Assembly: GCF_900166625.1 (NCBI RefSeq)
Contig: NZ_LT800499.1
Location: forward strand, 1,095,558-1,159,557
Direction: 5' to 3'
DNA: 64,000 bases
Source of the DNA: Halobacillus massiliensis
Lineage (GTDB): Bacteria > Bacillota > Bacilli > Bacillales > Halobacillaceae
Below are positions 1-8,011 of this stretch, in pieces (the stretch's first letter is position 1; each line of letters starts with the position of its first letter). Below the pieces are notes generated by a model. The model saw nothing but the letters and a program-made list of their open reading frames with translations, searched no databases and had not been told where the DNA came from. Position numbers and translations under genes: made by a program.

Positions 1-1
1 C

Positions 2-214
2 CTGATGGAAATACTATTTGAAGCCTGTTCTGCCTTTGGAACGACTGGATTGTCGATGGGCATCACTCCGGAACTGCATGGAGCCGGAAAAATCATCATT
101 ATCTGCTTAATGTTTATTGGGAGAATAGGAATCTTTTCCTTCCTGTTTATTTTAAGAGGAAAAGTATCCAGAGACCGCTACCATTATCCGAAAGAACCAA
201 TGATAATAGGTTAA
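2..214 (+). CDS. Trk/Ktr-type potassium uptake channel, C-terminal end (partial)
   Basis: The gene enters from the left edge, and only its last 70 or so residues are visible. They carry the GTTGLSMGITPEL filter-like segment and the following hydrophobic helix with GRIGIFSFLF, both typical of the last repeat of the TrkH/KtrB/KtrD membrane subunit, which pairs with a cytoplasmic RCK subunit (KtrA/KtrC) for K+ uptake. The stop TAA is at 212-214 and a terminator follows. The true start lies outside the window. Family assignment is good; KtrB versus KtrD cannot be decided. Confidence 0.8.
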   Translation: MMEILFEACSAFGTTGLSMGITPELHGAGKIIIICLMFIGRIGIFSFLFILRGKVSRDRYHYPKEPMIIG

Positions 215-285
215 GTCTTTATAAAAGCATTTAAATTTTTTCTACGAATTTCTAGAAATTGCAGATAATAATGAGTATGCTCTCT

Positions 286-316
286 CCTCCTTCCTTTAAG
301 GGAAGGAGGTTTTTTA
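286..316 (+). terminator. Intrinsic terminator after the potassium channel gene
   Basis: CCTCCTTCC and GGAAGGAGG form a 9-bp stem with a short TTTAA loop, followed by a run of T. It separates the channel gene from the next promoter. Confidence 0.85.
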
Positions 317-327
317 TTGTTTATATG

Positions 328-356
328 TTGACAAAATGTCAACGTATATTGATAAT
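328..356 (+). promoter_or_regulatory. SigA-type promoter with embedded palindrome, upstream of the ftsW-like gene
   Basis: TTGACA (328-333), a 17-bp spacer and GATAAT (351-356) make a near-consensus vegetative promoter. The -35 box is one half of a perfect palindrome, TTGACA AAA TGTCAA (328-342), so a bound regulator would cover the -35 region. Almost the same motif lies at 1532-1547 ahead of the next gene, which encodes a DNA-binding protein. Confidence 0.65.
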
Positions 357-396
357 AAAATCTGGCATACATAGATAGACAGGTGGTGATCAAAGA

Positions 397-1527
397 ATGC
401 TGGCTCGTTTCAAAAAAATGGATCACCTGCTGATAGGTACCGTTCTTTTTCTGGCACTGTTTGGAACACTTATGGTGTACAGCGCAAGTTTTGTAAAAGG
501 GACGATGGATTATGGGAGTGCGTCTTTCTTTTTTAAAAGACAGATGGTGTCGCTTCTGATCGGCATTATCCTTATGGGGATGGCTGCTTTTTTTCCATAT
601 AAGCTTTACGGAAAACTGACGCGCTTTATGATTCTCACTTCCATTGTCCTGCTGCTCGCGGTACTGATTTTTGGTGTCGAAAGAAACAACTCGCAGCGCT
701 GGCTTTCACTTGGACCTATTATGATTCAGCCGACAGAAATAATTAAGCTGATGATGATCATTTACTTTGCTTCCTTCTATGCAAAAAGGCAGCGCTGGAT
801 ACATAGTTTCGGGAAGGGTGTAGTTCCTCCGCTTGTTATTTTGGGAATGGTGTTTCTGCTCGTTCTTCAGCAGCCTGATTTAGGGACAGCTTCAGCGATT
901 CTCATTCCGTGCGGTTTTATTTTGTTATGTTCGGGTGCAAAGTTTAAGCATATTCTTCTGCTCGGTGGCACTGCTGCAGCAGGCGTCGCTTATTTTGCTG
1001 TGTCTGAGTCTTACCGGATGGATCGGCTGCTTTCCTTTCAAAATCCTTTTGCAAATCCGACAGGTGAGGGGTACCAGCTGGTCGGTTCTTACCGGGCGAT
1101 TGCTTCAGGTGGATTGCTTGGAAGAGGGTTAGGAAACAGTACAGAGAAGCTCGGGTTTCTTCCTGAAGCCCATACGGATTTTATTATGGCAATTATTTTA
1201 GAAGAGTTAGGTTTACTGGGTCTGCTGGTTGTGATTGGGGCTTATATGATTATTATGTATCAAGGCGTTCAAATTGCTTTTAAAACGGACGACATGTTCG
1301 GAAAATTGCTGGCGATCGGCCTTACCTTTCAAATCATGCTCCAGGTGATCTTTAATTTAGGAGCAGTTTCCGGACTGCTGCCGATTACAGGAATTCCGCT
1401 TCCGTTTCTCAGTTATGGAGGATCTTCTCTCATTATAATGCTCTTATCGATCGGCGTCCTGGCCAACATTTCTCAATATATTAAATATAAGCCTTTCACC
1501 CGGAAGGAGAGCCCGTCTTCAAACTGA
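397..1527 (+). CDS. FtsW/RodA/SpoVE-family peptidoglycan glycosyltransferase
   Basis: A 376-residue SEDS-family polytopic membrane protein with about ten hydrophobic segments. These proteins polymerise lipid II together with a class B penicillin-binding protein. Signatures seen: an early YSAS, QPDLGTA near residue 165, EGYQLVGSYRA, the HTDFI loop whose Asp (residue 261) matches the catalytic Asp of RodA, and the closing GIPLPFLSYGGSS. Length is close to B. subtilis SpoVE/FtsW/RodA. The start ATG at 397 follows AGGTGGTGATC. It stands alone between its own promoter and the HTH gene. Whether it serves division, elongation or sporulation cannot be told from sequence alone, as no spo or mur genes are adjacent. 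Confidence 0.9.
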   Translation: MLARFKKMDHLLIGTVLFLALFGTLMVYSASFVKGTMDYGSASFFFKRQMVSLLIGIILMGMAAFFPYKLYGKLTRFMILTSIVLLLAVLIFGVERNNSQRWLSLGPIMIQPTEIIKLMMIIYFASFYAKRQRWIHSFGKGVVPPLVILGMVFLLVLQQPDLGTASAILIPCGFILLCSGAKFKHILLLGGTAAAGVAYFAVSESYRMDRLLSFQNPFANPTGEGYQLVGSYRAIASGGLLGRGLGNSTEKLGFLPEAHTDFIMAIILEELGLLGLLVVIGAYMIIMYQGVQIAFKTDDMFGKLLAIGLTFQIMLQVIFNLGAVSGLLPITGIPLPFLSYGGSSLIIMLLSIGVLANISQYIKYKPFTRKESPSSN

Positions 1528-1531
1528 ATGA

Positions 1532-1563
1532 TGACAGAATGTCAACGCCAGAAATGTTATAAT
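1532..1563 (+). promoter_or_regulatory. Palindrome and -10 box upstream of the HTH-DUF1232 gene
   Basis: TGACA GAA TGTCA (1532-1544) is a 5-bp-arm palindrome matching 15 of 16 bases of the site at 329-344, including the trailing ACG. A perfect TATAAT lies at 1558-1563, 38 bp before the gene start. No good -35 box is correctly spaced, which fits a promoter that is controlled or activated through the palindrome. Confidence 0.5.
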
Positions 1564-1601
1564 AAGAAGTATCTTATTTTTCGGTAAGGAAGTGCAAAAA
1601 A

Positions 1602-2237
1602 ATGACTCAAACGAACGAACTGGGAATACAGCTGAAAGCATGGATGAAGGAACGATCTCTTTCTATGCGCGAGTTCAGCCGCAGAAGCGATATTGATCCT
1701 GGAACGGTTTCTAAAATAATAAATGGAAAGCGAAAAGCAACACCTCGCCACTTGGAGAAGTTTTCTAAAATACTGGGGGTTTCCATTACAGAGCTCTACA
1801 AAAAAGCTGATTATCCTGTGGCCGAAGAAGAACCTCAGCAGGAGGACCTCTATCAGTCGGTAGAAAGCATCCAAAGTATGTTAAAAGCAACAGATACGTA
1901 TCATGGCTCTTTTTCGATCGAACGGATTAAAGAAGAGCTTGAAACATACGAGCAGTATGCCGGAACAGAAGAAGGGAAAACATCTATTCTTCAAAATTTC
2001 AAAAATAAAATAAATAATGTAGGAAGCGCTGCCGGTCCTTTTATTCATCAATTACAGCAGATGTACGAAACTTTCCAAAGCGGAAAAAAAGGGGGGAGGG
2101 AGCTTGCAGCCATTGGAGCCGTGCTTCTCTATTTTATTACAGCGGTTGACGTCATCCCTGATTATCTTTTTCCCATCGGTTACCTCGATGATGCAATGGC
2201 TGTGAAACTTTATTACTCCTTTATGACCAAAACGTAA
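1602..2237 (+). CDS. XRE-family regulator fused to a DUF1232 (YkvA-like) membrane segment
   Basis: A 211-residue protein. Residues 8-62 form a Cro/CI-type helix-turn-helix (SMREFSRRSDIDPGTVSKIIN, GKRKATPRHLEKFSKILGV). The middle is a charged linker. Residues about 165-200 match DUF1232: LLYFITAVDVIPDYLF then GYLDDAMAV, a short hydrophobic hairpin. This suggests a DNA-binding protein tethered to or sensing the membrane. The ATG at 1602 follows GGTAAGGAAGTG. The palindrome in its own upstream region and in the ftsW-like promoter makes both genes candidate targets. The ligand is unknown. Confidence 0.8.
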   Translation: MTQTNELGIQLKAWMKERSLSMREFSRRSDIDPGTVSKIINGKRKATPRHLEKFSKILGVSITELYKKADYPVAEEEPQQEDLYQSVESIQSMLKATDTYHGSFSIERIKEELETYEQYAGTEEGKTSILQNFKNKINNVGSAAGPFIHQLQQMYETFQSGKKGGRELAAIGAVLLYFITAVDVIPDYLFPIGYLDDAMAVKLYYSFMTKT

Positions 2238-2312
2238 TTATGGTTGGGATTGCTTTATCACTGAGGAAGGATTATGGAGTGTACATGTGTGAACAGAAAG
2301 AAGAGATTTCAT

Positions 2313-2350
2313 AAAAAAGCACTGACCTAAACAGAGGTCAGTGCTTTTTA
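2313..2350. terminator. Bidirectional terminator between convergent genes
   Basis: AAAAAGCACTGACCT and AGGTCAGTGCTTTTT form a long perfect stem with A- and T-rich flanks, so it can stop transcription from both the HTH gene and the facing MFS gene. Confidence 0.85.
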
Positions 2351-2374
2351 GTTAATGCTCCTTTTTACTAAAAA

Positions 2375-3592
2375 TTAGCAGGCGGCCGATTCTATAGCTC
2401 TTCCAGCAGTCGGCTGTTCCAGACGTTTAAGCAAGACCGTTAACAGCATGGCAGCAAAGACCATAATGGAACCGATCCACGGCGTGTGCTGCAGGCCGAG
2501 ATGGTCCACGATCAGACCGCCGGCAAAAGATCCGATCGCAATGCCGATATTAAAGGCTGCGATATTTAACGCAGAAGCTACGTTAACTGCTGAAGGTACA
2601 TATTTTTCTGCAAGGTTGACGACAAGAACCTGTAAGCCCGGGACATTCATAAAAGCAAATAATCCCATTAAGAAAATTGTAATTAAGCCGACCGTTTTAA
2701 ACGGTGCGGTAAAGGCTAATAGCAGCAAAATGACAGCCTGAAGCATAAACATAGTGACAAGAGCTTTCAGCGTGTTTTTGTCAGTAGCTTTACCGCCGAT
2801 AATATTGCCGATGGCTACCGCGGCTCCATATAGAAGAAGAATCGCGCTCACCCATTTCAGGCTGAACCCCGTTACATCTGTTAGTAATGGAGTTAAATAC
2901 GTAAAAGTAACAAAAGTCCCTCCGTATCCTAAAGCCGTAATGGCAAAAGCAAGAAGCAGGGGGCCGCTGTTTAAAATCTTCAGCTGCTCGCGAAAGCTTG
3001 AAGGTGCGTCCTGCTTAAGGTCTTTCGGGACAAGCAGTGCACTAGCCGCCATACCGATAATGCCTAACAGGGCTACGCCAAAGAACGTTGCTCTCCAGCC
3101 AAAGCTCTGGCCGATAAATGTCCCTAATGGAACACCGGTGACTGTAGCAACCGTAAGGCCTGTAAACATAAAAGCAATCGCACTGGCCCGCTTATGTGCC
3201 GGCACGAGATCTGCCGCAATCGTCGATCCTATGGAAAAGAAAATTCCGTGGGAGAAAGCAGTGATAATGCGTGCAACGATAAGCAGGGCAAAGCTTGAAG
3301 ACAAAGCCGAAACGAGATTACCTGCAATAAATAAGACCATTAACGCCATAAGCAAGGTTTTTCGGTTCATCTTACTCGTAAGCGCGGTCAGCACCGGAGC
3401 TCCTACCGCCACTCCAAGCGCATATCCGGAAATAAGCAGGCCGGCAAGTGTAATTGATATTGATAAATCATCAGCAATAGATGAAAGCAATCCAACGGGA
3501 ACAAATTCTGTAGTACCTATACCAAAGGCACTAATCGCAAGAGCTAATAAGGCAGGTGTTCCGCCTTTTACCTTTTGAACATTCTGGCTCAT
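2375..3592 (-). CDS. MFS efflux transporter (AraJ/YdhP-like DHA1 family)
   Basis: A 405-residue 12-helix major facilitator, probably a proton-driven exporter of drugs or small metabolites. N-terminal ISAFGIGTTEFVPVGLL is typical of the AraJ/YdhP/YbcL group, and the motif A-like loop TSKMNRKTLL follows helix 2. Start ATG at 3592 is preceded on its strand by GAGGAGGAC. The upstream region (3633-3730) holds a palindrome and two 13-bp direct repeats that could be operators. An HxlR-type regulator lies about 850 bp away across a repeat island and is the likely controller. Substrate unknown. Confidence 0.85.
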   Translation of the reverse strand: MSQNVQKVKGGTPALLALAISAFGIGTTEFVPVGLLSSIADDLSISITLAGLLISGYALGVAVGAPVLTALTSKMNRKTLLMALMVLFIAGNLVSALSSSFALLIVARIITAFSHGIFFSIGSTIAADLVPAHKRASAIAFMFTGLTVATVTGVPLGTFIGQSFGWRATFFGVALLGIIGMAASALLVPKDLKQDAPSSFREQLKILNSGPLLLAFAITALGYGGTFVTFTYLTPLLTDVTGFSLKWVSAILLLYGAAVAIGNIIGGKATDKNTLKALVTMFMLQAVILLLLAFTAPFKTVGLITIFLMGLFAFMNVPGLQVLVVNLAEKYVPSAVNVASALNIAAFNIGIAIGSFAGGLIVDHLGLQHTPWIGSIMVFAAMLLTVLLKRLEQPTAGRAIESAAC

Positions 3593-3632
3593 GAAAGAGT
3601 CCTCCTCATGTTTGTAAATTCAAGAAATACTC

Positions 3633-3649
3633 ACGACGGCGCCTGTCGT
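3633..3649. promoter_or_regulatory. GC-rich palindrome upstream of the MFS gene
   Basis: ACGAC and GTCGT flank a GGCGCC-containing centre, 41 bp upstream of the MFS start codon, in otherwise AT-rich DNA. Position suits a repressor site. Confidence 0.35.
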
Positions 3650-3698
3650 TTTCTCTGTAAGGAGTATTATGAACCAACAGAGTCTTCTTGCGAAGAAC

Positions 3699-3730
3699 GC
3701 ACTTAAAAGTACTATAGGCACTAAAAAGTA
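3699..3730. promoter_or_regulatory. Tandem 13-bp direct repeat upstream of the MFS gene
   Basis: GCACTTAAAAGTA (3699-3711) and GCACTAAAAAGTA (3718-3730) differ at one base and sit 19 bp apart, about two helical turns. A candidate site for the nearby HxlR-type regulator; the assignment is inferred. Confidence 0.4.
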
Positions 3731-3824
3731 ACATTTACGTCATTTCGGGCTCTATCGCTTGAAAAAAAGTTTAGGAGTCTCGTTTCATATGAGAAGTGAA
3801 TTCCGTTTGCTTTACTATAGAGAA

Positions 3825-3946
3825 CAGGGCATGGGGAAACAGCTCGCTTTCCATGGGCGAACGATGAGATTCCTCGGGCTTTTAGCCCTCCGGAATCTCC
3901 CCCTGTTCTTTTCTCCCATAGGAGTCTCGCCGTTTCCCCTGGCCCT
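3825..3946. repeat. Family A palindromic repeat, copy 1 (island 1)
   Basis: About 120 bp bounded by GGGGAAAC / GTTTCCCC arms, with inner pairing of CCATGGG with CCCATAGG and a GGGCTTTTAGCCC terminal hairpin. The same element recurs near 14015, 39199 and 60428. It is followed at 3960 by the tag GTAACGGAAC. Confidence 0.8.
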
Positions 3947-4040
3947 TAATGTTTTTTAGAGTAACGGAACCTTAACGTAAGAGGCCAAAGGTAGAGGAGA
4001 TTTCTACAAACCTAGCGTTTCGTTTGCACTATAAAATTTA

Positions 4041-4155
4041 AAGAGGCTGGGAAATGGTGAGACTCTTGCAGGGAGAAGAGCCAAGGTGAGATCCGCGAGT
4101 GTAACGAGCTAGCTCACCGGCTCCCCGCGGAAAGCGAGCTATTTCCCAGCCGCTT
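4041..4155. repeat. Family B palindromic repeat, copy 1 (island 1)
   Basis: About 115 bp with 11-bp arms GGCTGGGAAAT / ATTTCCCAGCC, inner pairing of CTGCAGGGAG with CTCCCCGCGG and a GAGCTAGCTC palindrome near the tip. Same element near 39416 and 60211. The tag TAAACGGAAC follows at about 4170. Confidence 0.8.
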
Positions 4156-4216
4156 TTCACCATATTTAATAAACGGAACAGCTCTTTCTCTATCAAACTT
4201 ATAAGGTATAAAAAAA

Positions 4217-4325
4217 TAATGGTTAGTATCCTGCAGGGAGATAGAACTAGAATGTGCTCCGTGGGTGAAACGAGCTGGCTTACTGATGCCACGCTTAAAA
4301 AGCGAATTAATTCCAAACCGCTTTT
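4217..4325. repeat. Degenerate family B repeat (island 1)
   Basis: It keeps CCTGCAGGGAGATAGA, CGAGCTGGCT and AAAGCGA in family B order, but the outer arms have decayed. It fills most of the space before the HxlR gene. Confidence 0.6.
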
Positions 4326-4453
4326 CTCTATTAAAGGAAAAGGAACATCACCTTTTTTGCTCCCTAAAATAGGAAGTTCAACATAGTGGCAAGCAGGGCA
4401 GAGATGTGTTAAATTAGCAAAAGAAAAAACATCCTTTGAAAGAAGGGAATCAC

Positions 4454-4816
4454 GTGAAAAAATATAATATTCCTGTAGAAGCTTCTCTTGAAGTCATCGG
4501 AGGAAAATGGAAAGTCGTTATCTTATGCCATTTAATCAAGCAGGAGTTAAGAACAGGGGAACTGAAGCGTTTAATGCCGAAGATTACCCAGAAAATGCTC
4601 ACCCAGCAGCTGAGAGAGCTCGAAGAGGACGGCGTCATCGATCGTATCGTTCACCAGCAGGTGCCGCCAAAGGTCGTATATAAGCTGACAGATTACGGCT
4701 GGTCTCTAAAGCCTGCCTTAGACATGCTCTGTGCCTGGGGAGAACAGCATATTGAAAAAACTCACCCTAATAAAGAAGAAGTTCTTGTGCACGGTTCCGA
4801 ACTCCAACAAGCTTAA
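4454..4816 (+). CDS. HxlR-family winged-helix transcriptional regulator
   Basis: A 120-residue DUF24/HxlR-type regulator: EVIGGKWKVVILCHL, GELKRLMPKITQKMLTQQLREL and VVYKLTDYG are the family hallmarks. The GTG at 4454 was chosen because AGAAGGGA lies 5 bp upstream; an in-frame TTG at 4436 has no ribosome site. In redox-sensing members such as YodB the N-terminal motif is CPVE with a reactive Cys; here it reads NIPVE, so that Cys is absent and a thiol switch there is unlikely. It probably controls the MFS gene beyond the repeat island; this is inferred from the common HxlR-MFS pairing. Confidence 0.85.
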   Translation: MKKYNIPVEASLEVIGGKWKVVILCHLIKQELRTGELKRLMPKITQKMLTQQLRELEEDGVIDRIVHQQVPPKVVYKLTDYGWSLKPALDMLCAWGEQHIEKTHPNKEEVLVHGSELQQA

Positions 4817-4829
4817 GCTTATATAAATA

Positions 4830-4863
4830 AAAGCCGATCCTCTCATAAAGGATCGGCTTTTTA
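4830..4863 (+). terminator. Intrinsic terminator after the HxlR gene
   Basis: AAAAGCCGATCCT and AGGATCGGCTTTT form a strong stem with a short loop and a T tail. Confidence 0.9.
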
Positions 4864-4926
4864 CATGATTTAATCGTGTCTGCTTTCTTCACCGTTTTGA
4901 TTTTTTTTACTGAGAAAAGGTGAAAA

Positions 4927-5139
4927 TTAAGGGACGATCACTTCAAGGAAGGAGGACGCTCCTTTCCTTCGCTTATAGTGAGAATCATTTGTCACTAAAA
5001 CCTTAATCAGTACTTCTATTTGGCGGTTGATTAGCTCAAGCTCCTTAGTTTTCTTGGTGGGGTCTTCTTTAAGACTCAAGAGGTGGACGAGTTCCTGTTC
5101 AAATAACCTTTTTTCTTCCTTGCTTAGCGGATTGTCCAT
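4927..5139 (-). CDS. Small hydrophilic protein of unknown function
   Basis: A 70-residue, highly charged protein, predicted mostly helical (KEEKRLFEQELVHLLSLKEDP, then INRQIEVLIKVLV). No family recognised. The start ATG at 5139 is backed by AAAGGAG eight bases upstream on its strand, which makes a real gene likely. It is transcribed in the same direction as the amidase gene upstream of it. Confidence 0.6.
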   Translation of the reverse strand: MDNPLSKEEKRLFEQELVHLLSLKEDPTKKTKELELINRQIEVLIKVLVTNDSHYKRRKGASSFLEVIVP

Positions 5140-5303
5140 AGCTCTACTCCTTTATCCGTTATGTTCCTATTCAATTATAAAAAAATCTTATGTTAAAGAT
5201 ATTAACATACTTAAAGAGAGTTACCGCCTTTTGAAACTAAAAAATTTGGAATTACTTCAAATAACAAGAATTCTCTTTTAGAAAATTTTCTTATGATCTT
5301 GCC

Positions 5304-6683
5304 TTATTCAAGCTCTTTTAGTAAGTCATTGATGTCGTTGATTTGTTCTTTCATTTCTTCTGCAGCATGAACGGCATTTCTGCGGAATAGCAAGAGGATA
5401 CTTTGACCATAACTCGTTCCTGGAACGGCCCACTTTCCGTTTAGCTGTATCCATGTGGCGGCACTGCCCCTAGTGACTAAGTCAAATCTTGGATCGACTT
5501 TACTATAGCCTTCAGGAAGACTTCGAGAAGAAGCATAGGCATATAAGTGTTGAATATGAGCATGAACGCCTAACTCTGGAGACGCAAACACAGCACCTGG
5601 ACATCCAGGTCCGGTTGCACCAATCCCTGCATAATTATTCTGGCTCTTATCAACGAGTCCTGTAAAACGGAAATAATTCGTTTCATGAAGCGCCTGGGCA
5701 TAGGCGATATCTCCTCGCAGGCCATAAGCTTTTCCATATTGAATATAGTATTCTCCTAAAATCGGCGCATCAGGGTTTATAGTTTTTACAAATTCATCGA
5801 GCTGGCAGGCCTTGAGGATCGAATCTCCTAAAATGGAGAATTTCTCGACAGGCGTTAAAGGAGGAGGTATTGGAGCAGCTGGCGTATTTGTTTCCCTAAT
5901 AAAATACGCGTCATTGATCCCGGCAGCCTTCAATAACTCTACCTGCTGTTCAGCATTTTGTCTGTTTGAGAAGGCTCCCGCCTGTACTCGATAATATTGG
6001 AAACCTGAAACTGAAATGGGGACGACACAGGAATGAATATTCTTTCTGTTTAAATACTGGACCCGATATTCAGCATTGCTTCTGCTCTTAAAAGAGCCGG
6101 CAATGACCTGAAATAATCCACTAGAATCCAATTTAGTCGGCAGATCGAATGCTTGTGCCACTCCTCTGGCAATAGCGGAGGAGATTGCATTAATAAAAGA
6201 AGTGTTTCGCAGCAGTGAAAGATCATGGTCATTATCCACAAACAGCACTTCTAACAATAAAGCAGACATGCGACTTTCTCTTAATACGTGAAAATCTTCC
6301 CGCTTTTTCCCTCTATCGACAATGTCATATTTAGAGCCAGCAGAACTGACAATCTGGTCATGAATTATGTGTTGATGATTCCGTGTAATAGAGGAGACTG
6401 ATCCATTGAATATATAACTTTCGAATCCAGAACCGCCACCTGCATTATTGTGAATGGATAAGAAAAAATCAGCGTTCTGCGCATTTGCTAAATTTGTACG
6501 TTCGGTAAGGGATAAGGATGTGTCTGTGCTTCTCGTCAGCACAAGATGAACCTCATAGTTTTGAATAAGGAAATCACGTACCTTAACAGCAATCGATAAA
6601 TTAAAATCCTTTTCCAAATCCCCTTGAGAAGCTGCACCAGAATCCGAACCTCCATGGCCAGGATCTATAACGATAGTCTTCAT
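5304..6683 (-). CDS. N-acetylmuramoyl-L-alanine amidase with SPOR repeats and a glucosaminidase-like domain (CwlC-like)
   Basis: A 459-residue, three-part wall hydrolase. Residues 1-175 are Amidase_3, a zinc amidase: DPGHGGSDSG, then SIHNNAGG and ALLLEVLFVDN with the metal and catalytic residues. Residues 188-265 hold two SPOR repeats (LFQVIAGSFKSRSNAEYRV and YYRVQAGAFSNRQNAEQQV) that bind denuded glycan. Residues about 285-445 resemble the GH73 glucosaminidase fold (DIAYAQALHETNYFRF, NNYAGIG). There is no signal peptide, as in B. subtilis CwlC, which lyses the mother cell from inside; CwlC itself lacks the extra C-terminal domain. Start ATG at 6683 follows GAAAGGAAG. Release at mother-cell lysis is an inference. 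Confidence 0.85.
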   Translation of the reverse strand: MKTIVIDPGHGGSDSGAASQGDLEKDFNLSIAVKVRDFLIQNYEVHLVLTRSTDTSLSLTERTNLANAQNADFFLSIHNNAGGGSGFESYIFNGSVSSITRNHQHIIHDQIVSSAGSKYDIVDRGKKREDFHVLRESRMSALLLEVLFVDNDHDLSLLRNTSFINAISSAIARGVAQAFDLPTKLDSSGLFQVIAGSFKSRSNAEYRVQYLNRKNIHSCVVPISVSGFQYYRVQAGAFSNRQNAEQQVELLKAAGINDAYFIRETNTPAAPIPPPLTPVEKFSILGDSILKACQLDEFVKTINPDAPILGEYYIQYGKAYGLRGDIAYAQALHETNYFRFTGLVDKSQNNYAGIGATGPGCPGAVFASPELGVHAHIQHLYAYASSRSLPEGYSKVDPRFDLVTRGSAATWIQLNGKWAVPGTSYGQSILLLFRRNAVHAAEEMKEQINDINDLLKELE

Positions 6684-6788
6684 TTTTATTTTATCTTCCT
6701 TTCAAGGTTAATCTAGTAATTAATATGATAAAGATGTATGTTAAAGTTAAAATAATCATCCATAATTTACAAATAAAGGAGCGGAATA

Positions 6789-7487
6789 ATGAGGCAGATT
6801 ATAGCTCTAGGCGGTGGTGGTTTTTCTATGGAGCCTGAAAACCCCTTATTAGATGAATACATACTGAACCAGGCCGGAAAACCAAATCCTAAAATTTGTT
6901 ATGTGCCAACGGCCAGTGGGGATAGTGATATTATGATCCAAAGCTTTTATGATTTTTTTAATAACTATGAATGTACTCCTTCCCATTTGTCATTATTTAA
7001 ACCTCCGGTAGAAAGCCTTGAAAAATTTGTACTGGATAAAGACATCATTTATGTTGGGGGTGGAAATACAAGAAACTTATTAATTTTATGGAAGGAATGG
7101 GGATTACATACATTGATGAAGGAGGCATGGGAGCGGGGGATTGTTTTAGCCGGCATCAGTGCAGGTTCGATTTGCTGGTTTGAACAGGGAGTGACTGACT
7201 CTTATGGGGATGAGCTTCAACCTTTAGACTGCCTGGGCTTTTTAAAAGGAAGCAACTGTCCTCATTATGACGGGGAACTAAACAGAAGGCCAGCTTATCA
7301 AAAATTTATCGCTTCTGACCAAATCAAACCGGGAATAGCAGCAGATGACGGTGCAGCCATTCATTTCAAGGACGAAGAGATTTATAAAGTTGTTTGCTCA
7401 AGGCCACATGCTAAAGCATATCAAGTTTATTATGAGCAAGGGATTAAGGAAATTGAACTTCAAACAGAGTACTTAGAATCCCTGTAA
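6789..7487 (+). CDS. Peptidase E-like protein (S51 family)
   Basis: A 232-residue cytoplasmic serine peptidase of family S51 (dipeptidase E type, which cleaves Asp-Xaa dipeptides). It shows LGGGGFSMEP at the N-terminus, DIIYVGGGNTRNLL, the nucleophile elbow GISAGSICWF (Ser) and the DDGAAIHF segment. ATG at 6789 follows AAAGGAGCGGAATA. It diverges from the amidase gene across about 100 bp. Close in length to B. subtilis YgaJ. The physiological substrate is not known. Confidence 0.88.
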   Translation: MRQIIALGGGGFSMEPENPLLDEYILNQAGKPNPKICYVPTASGDSDIMIQSFYDFFNNYECTPSHLSLFKPPVESLEKFVLDKDIIYVGGGNTRNLLILWKEWGLHTLMKEAWERGIVLAGISAGSICWFEQGVTDSYGDELQPLDCLGFLKGSNCPHYDGELNRRPAYQKFIASDQIKPGIAADDGAAIHFKDEEIYKVVCSRPHAKAYQVYYEQGIKEIELQTEYLESL

Positions 7488-7539
7488 CTAATTGCAAACG
7501 GGTTCGATATTTTACAAAATTTACAGAAGGGGGATTAGG

Positions 7540-7725
7540 TTGAAGCCGCATTTTATAAATAAGCGTTACTGGATCCTGCTGCCTCCCTTTTTAATTTCAG
7601 CCATATTATTATATATGTTTCTTCCAGAACAGCACAGAATTTATTCTTTGTTATCTGTTGTATTATTTTGGGTTAGTTATCATCTATGGAATTATAAGGA
7701 CGAGAAGAAGAGAGATGATCCATAG
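7540..7725 (+). CDS. Small two-helix membrane protein, unknown function
   Basis: A 61-residue protein with two hydrophobic helices (YWILLPPFLISAILLYMFL; YSLLSVVLFWVSYHLW) and a charged C-terminus. The TTG at 7540 is preferred because AGAAGGGGG precedes it by 6 bp; an upstream in-frame TTG at 7492 has no ribosome site. It follows the peptidase gene by about 50 bp and precedes another small membrane protein, so the three probably share a transcript. No family recognised. Confidence 0.65.
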   Translation: MKPHFINKRYWILLPPFLISAILLYMFLPEQHRIYSLLSVVLFWVSYHLWNYKDEKKRDDP

Positions 7726-7739
7726 GAAGGAGGAGAATG

Positions 7740-7979
7740 ATGGGCCATTATAAAATAATTACGGGGACTATATTCCTGTTAATAGGGGCGATACTTTTTT
7801 CCGCACAATTTATTACTTCAGCTATTCTTTCTATAGAGGGTGCATTCGTGTTTAATAAAGCTGGATTAACGCTGATTATTATGAGCATCTGCTCTTTTCT
7901 AATAGGAATTACAATTATTTTATACGGCGTGCGAGATCTATTGGAAAACACAGAGAGAATGCGAGAAGAAATTAAATAA
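7740..7979 (+). CDS. Small two-helix membrane protein, unknown function
   Basis: A 79-residue protein with two hydrophobic segments (residues about 5-27 and 40-62) and a charged helical tail. GGAAGGAGG lies 6 bp before ATG 7740; the adjacent ATG at 7737 is too close to the ribosome site. Probably co-transcribed with the preceding gene. No family recognised. Confidence 0.65.
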   Translation: MGHYKIITGTIFLLIGAILFSAQFITSAILSIEGAFVFNKAGLTLIIMSICSFLIGITIILYGVRDLLENTERMREEIK

Positions 7980-8011
7980 ACAGAACTGCCGTTAACCCAT
8001 TTCAATAACGA

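Noticed and set aside
2754-3578. 274-codon frame antisense to the MFS gene
   Set aside because: It mirrors the membrane-protein codons and has no ribosome site; the minus-strand MFS protein has clear family motifs.
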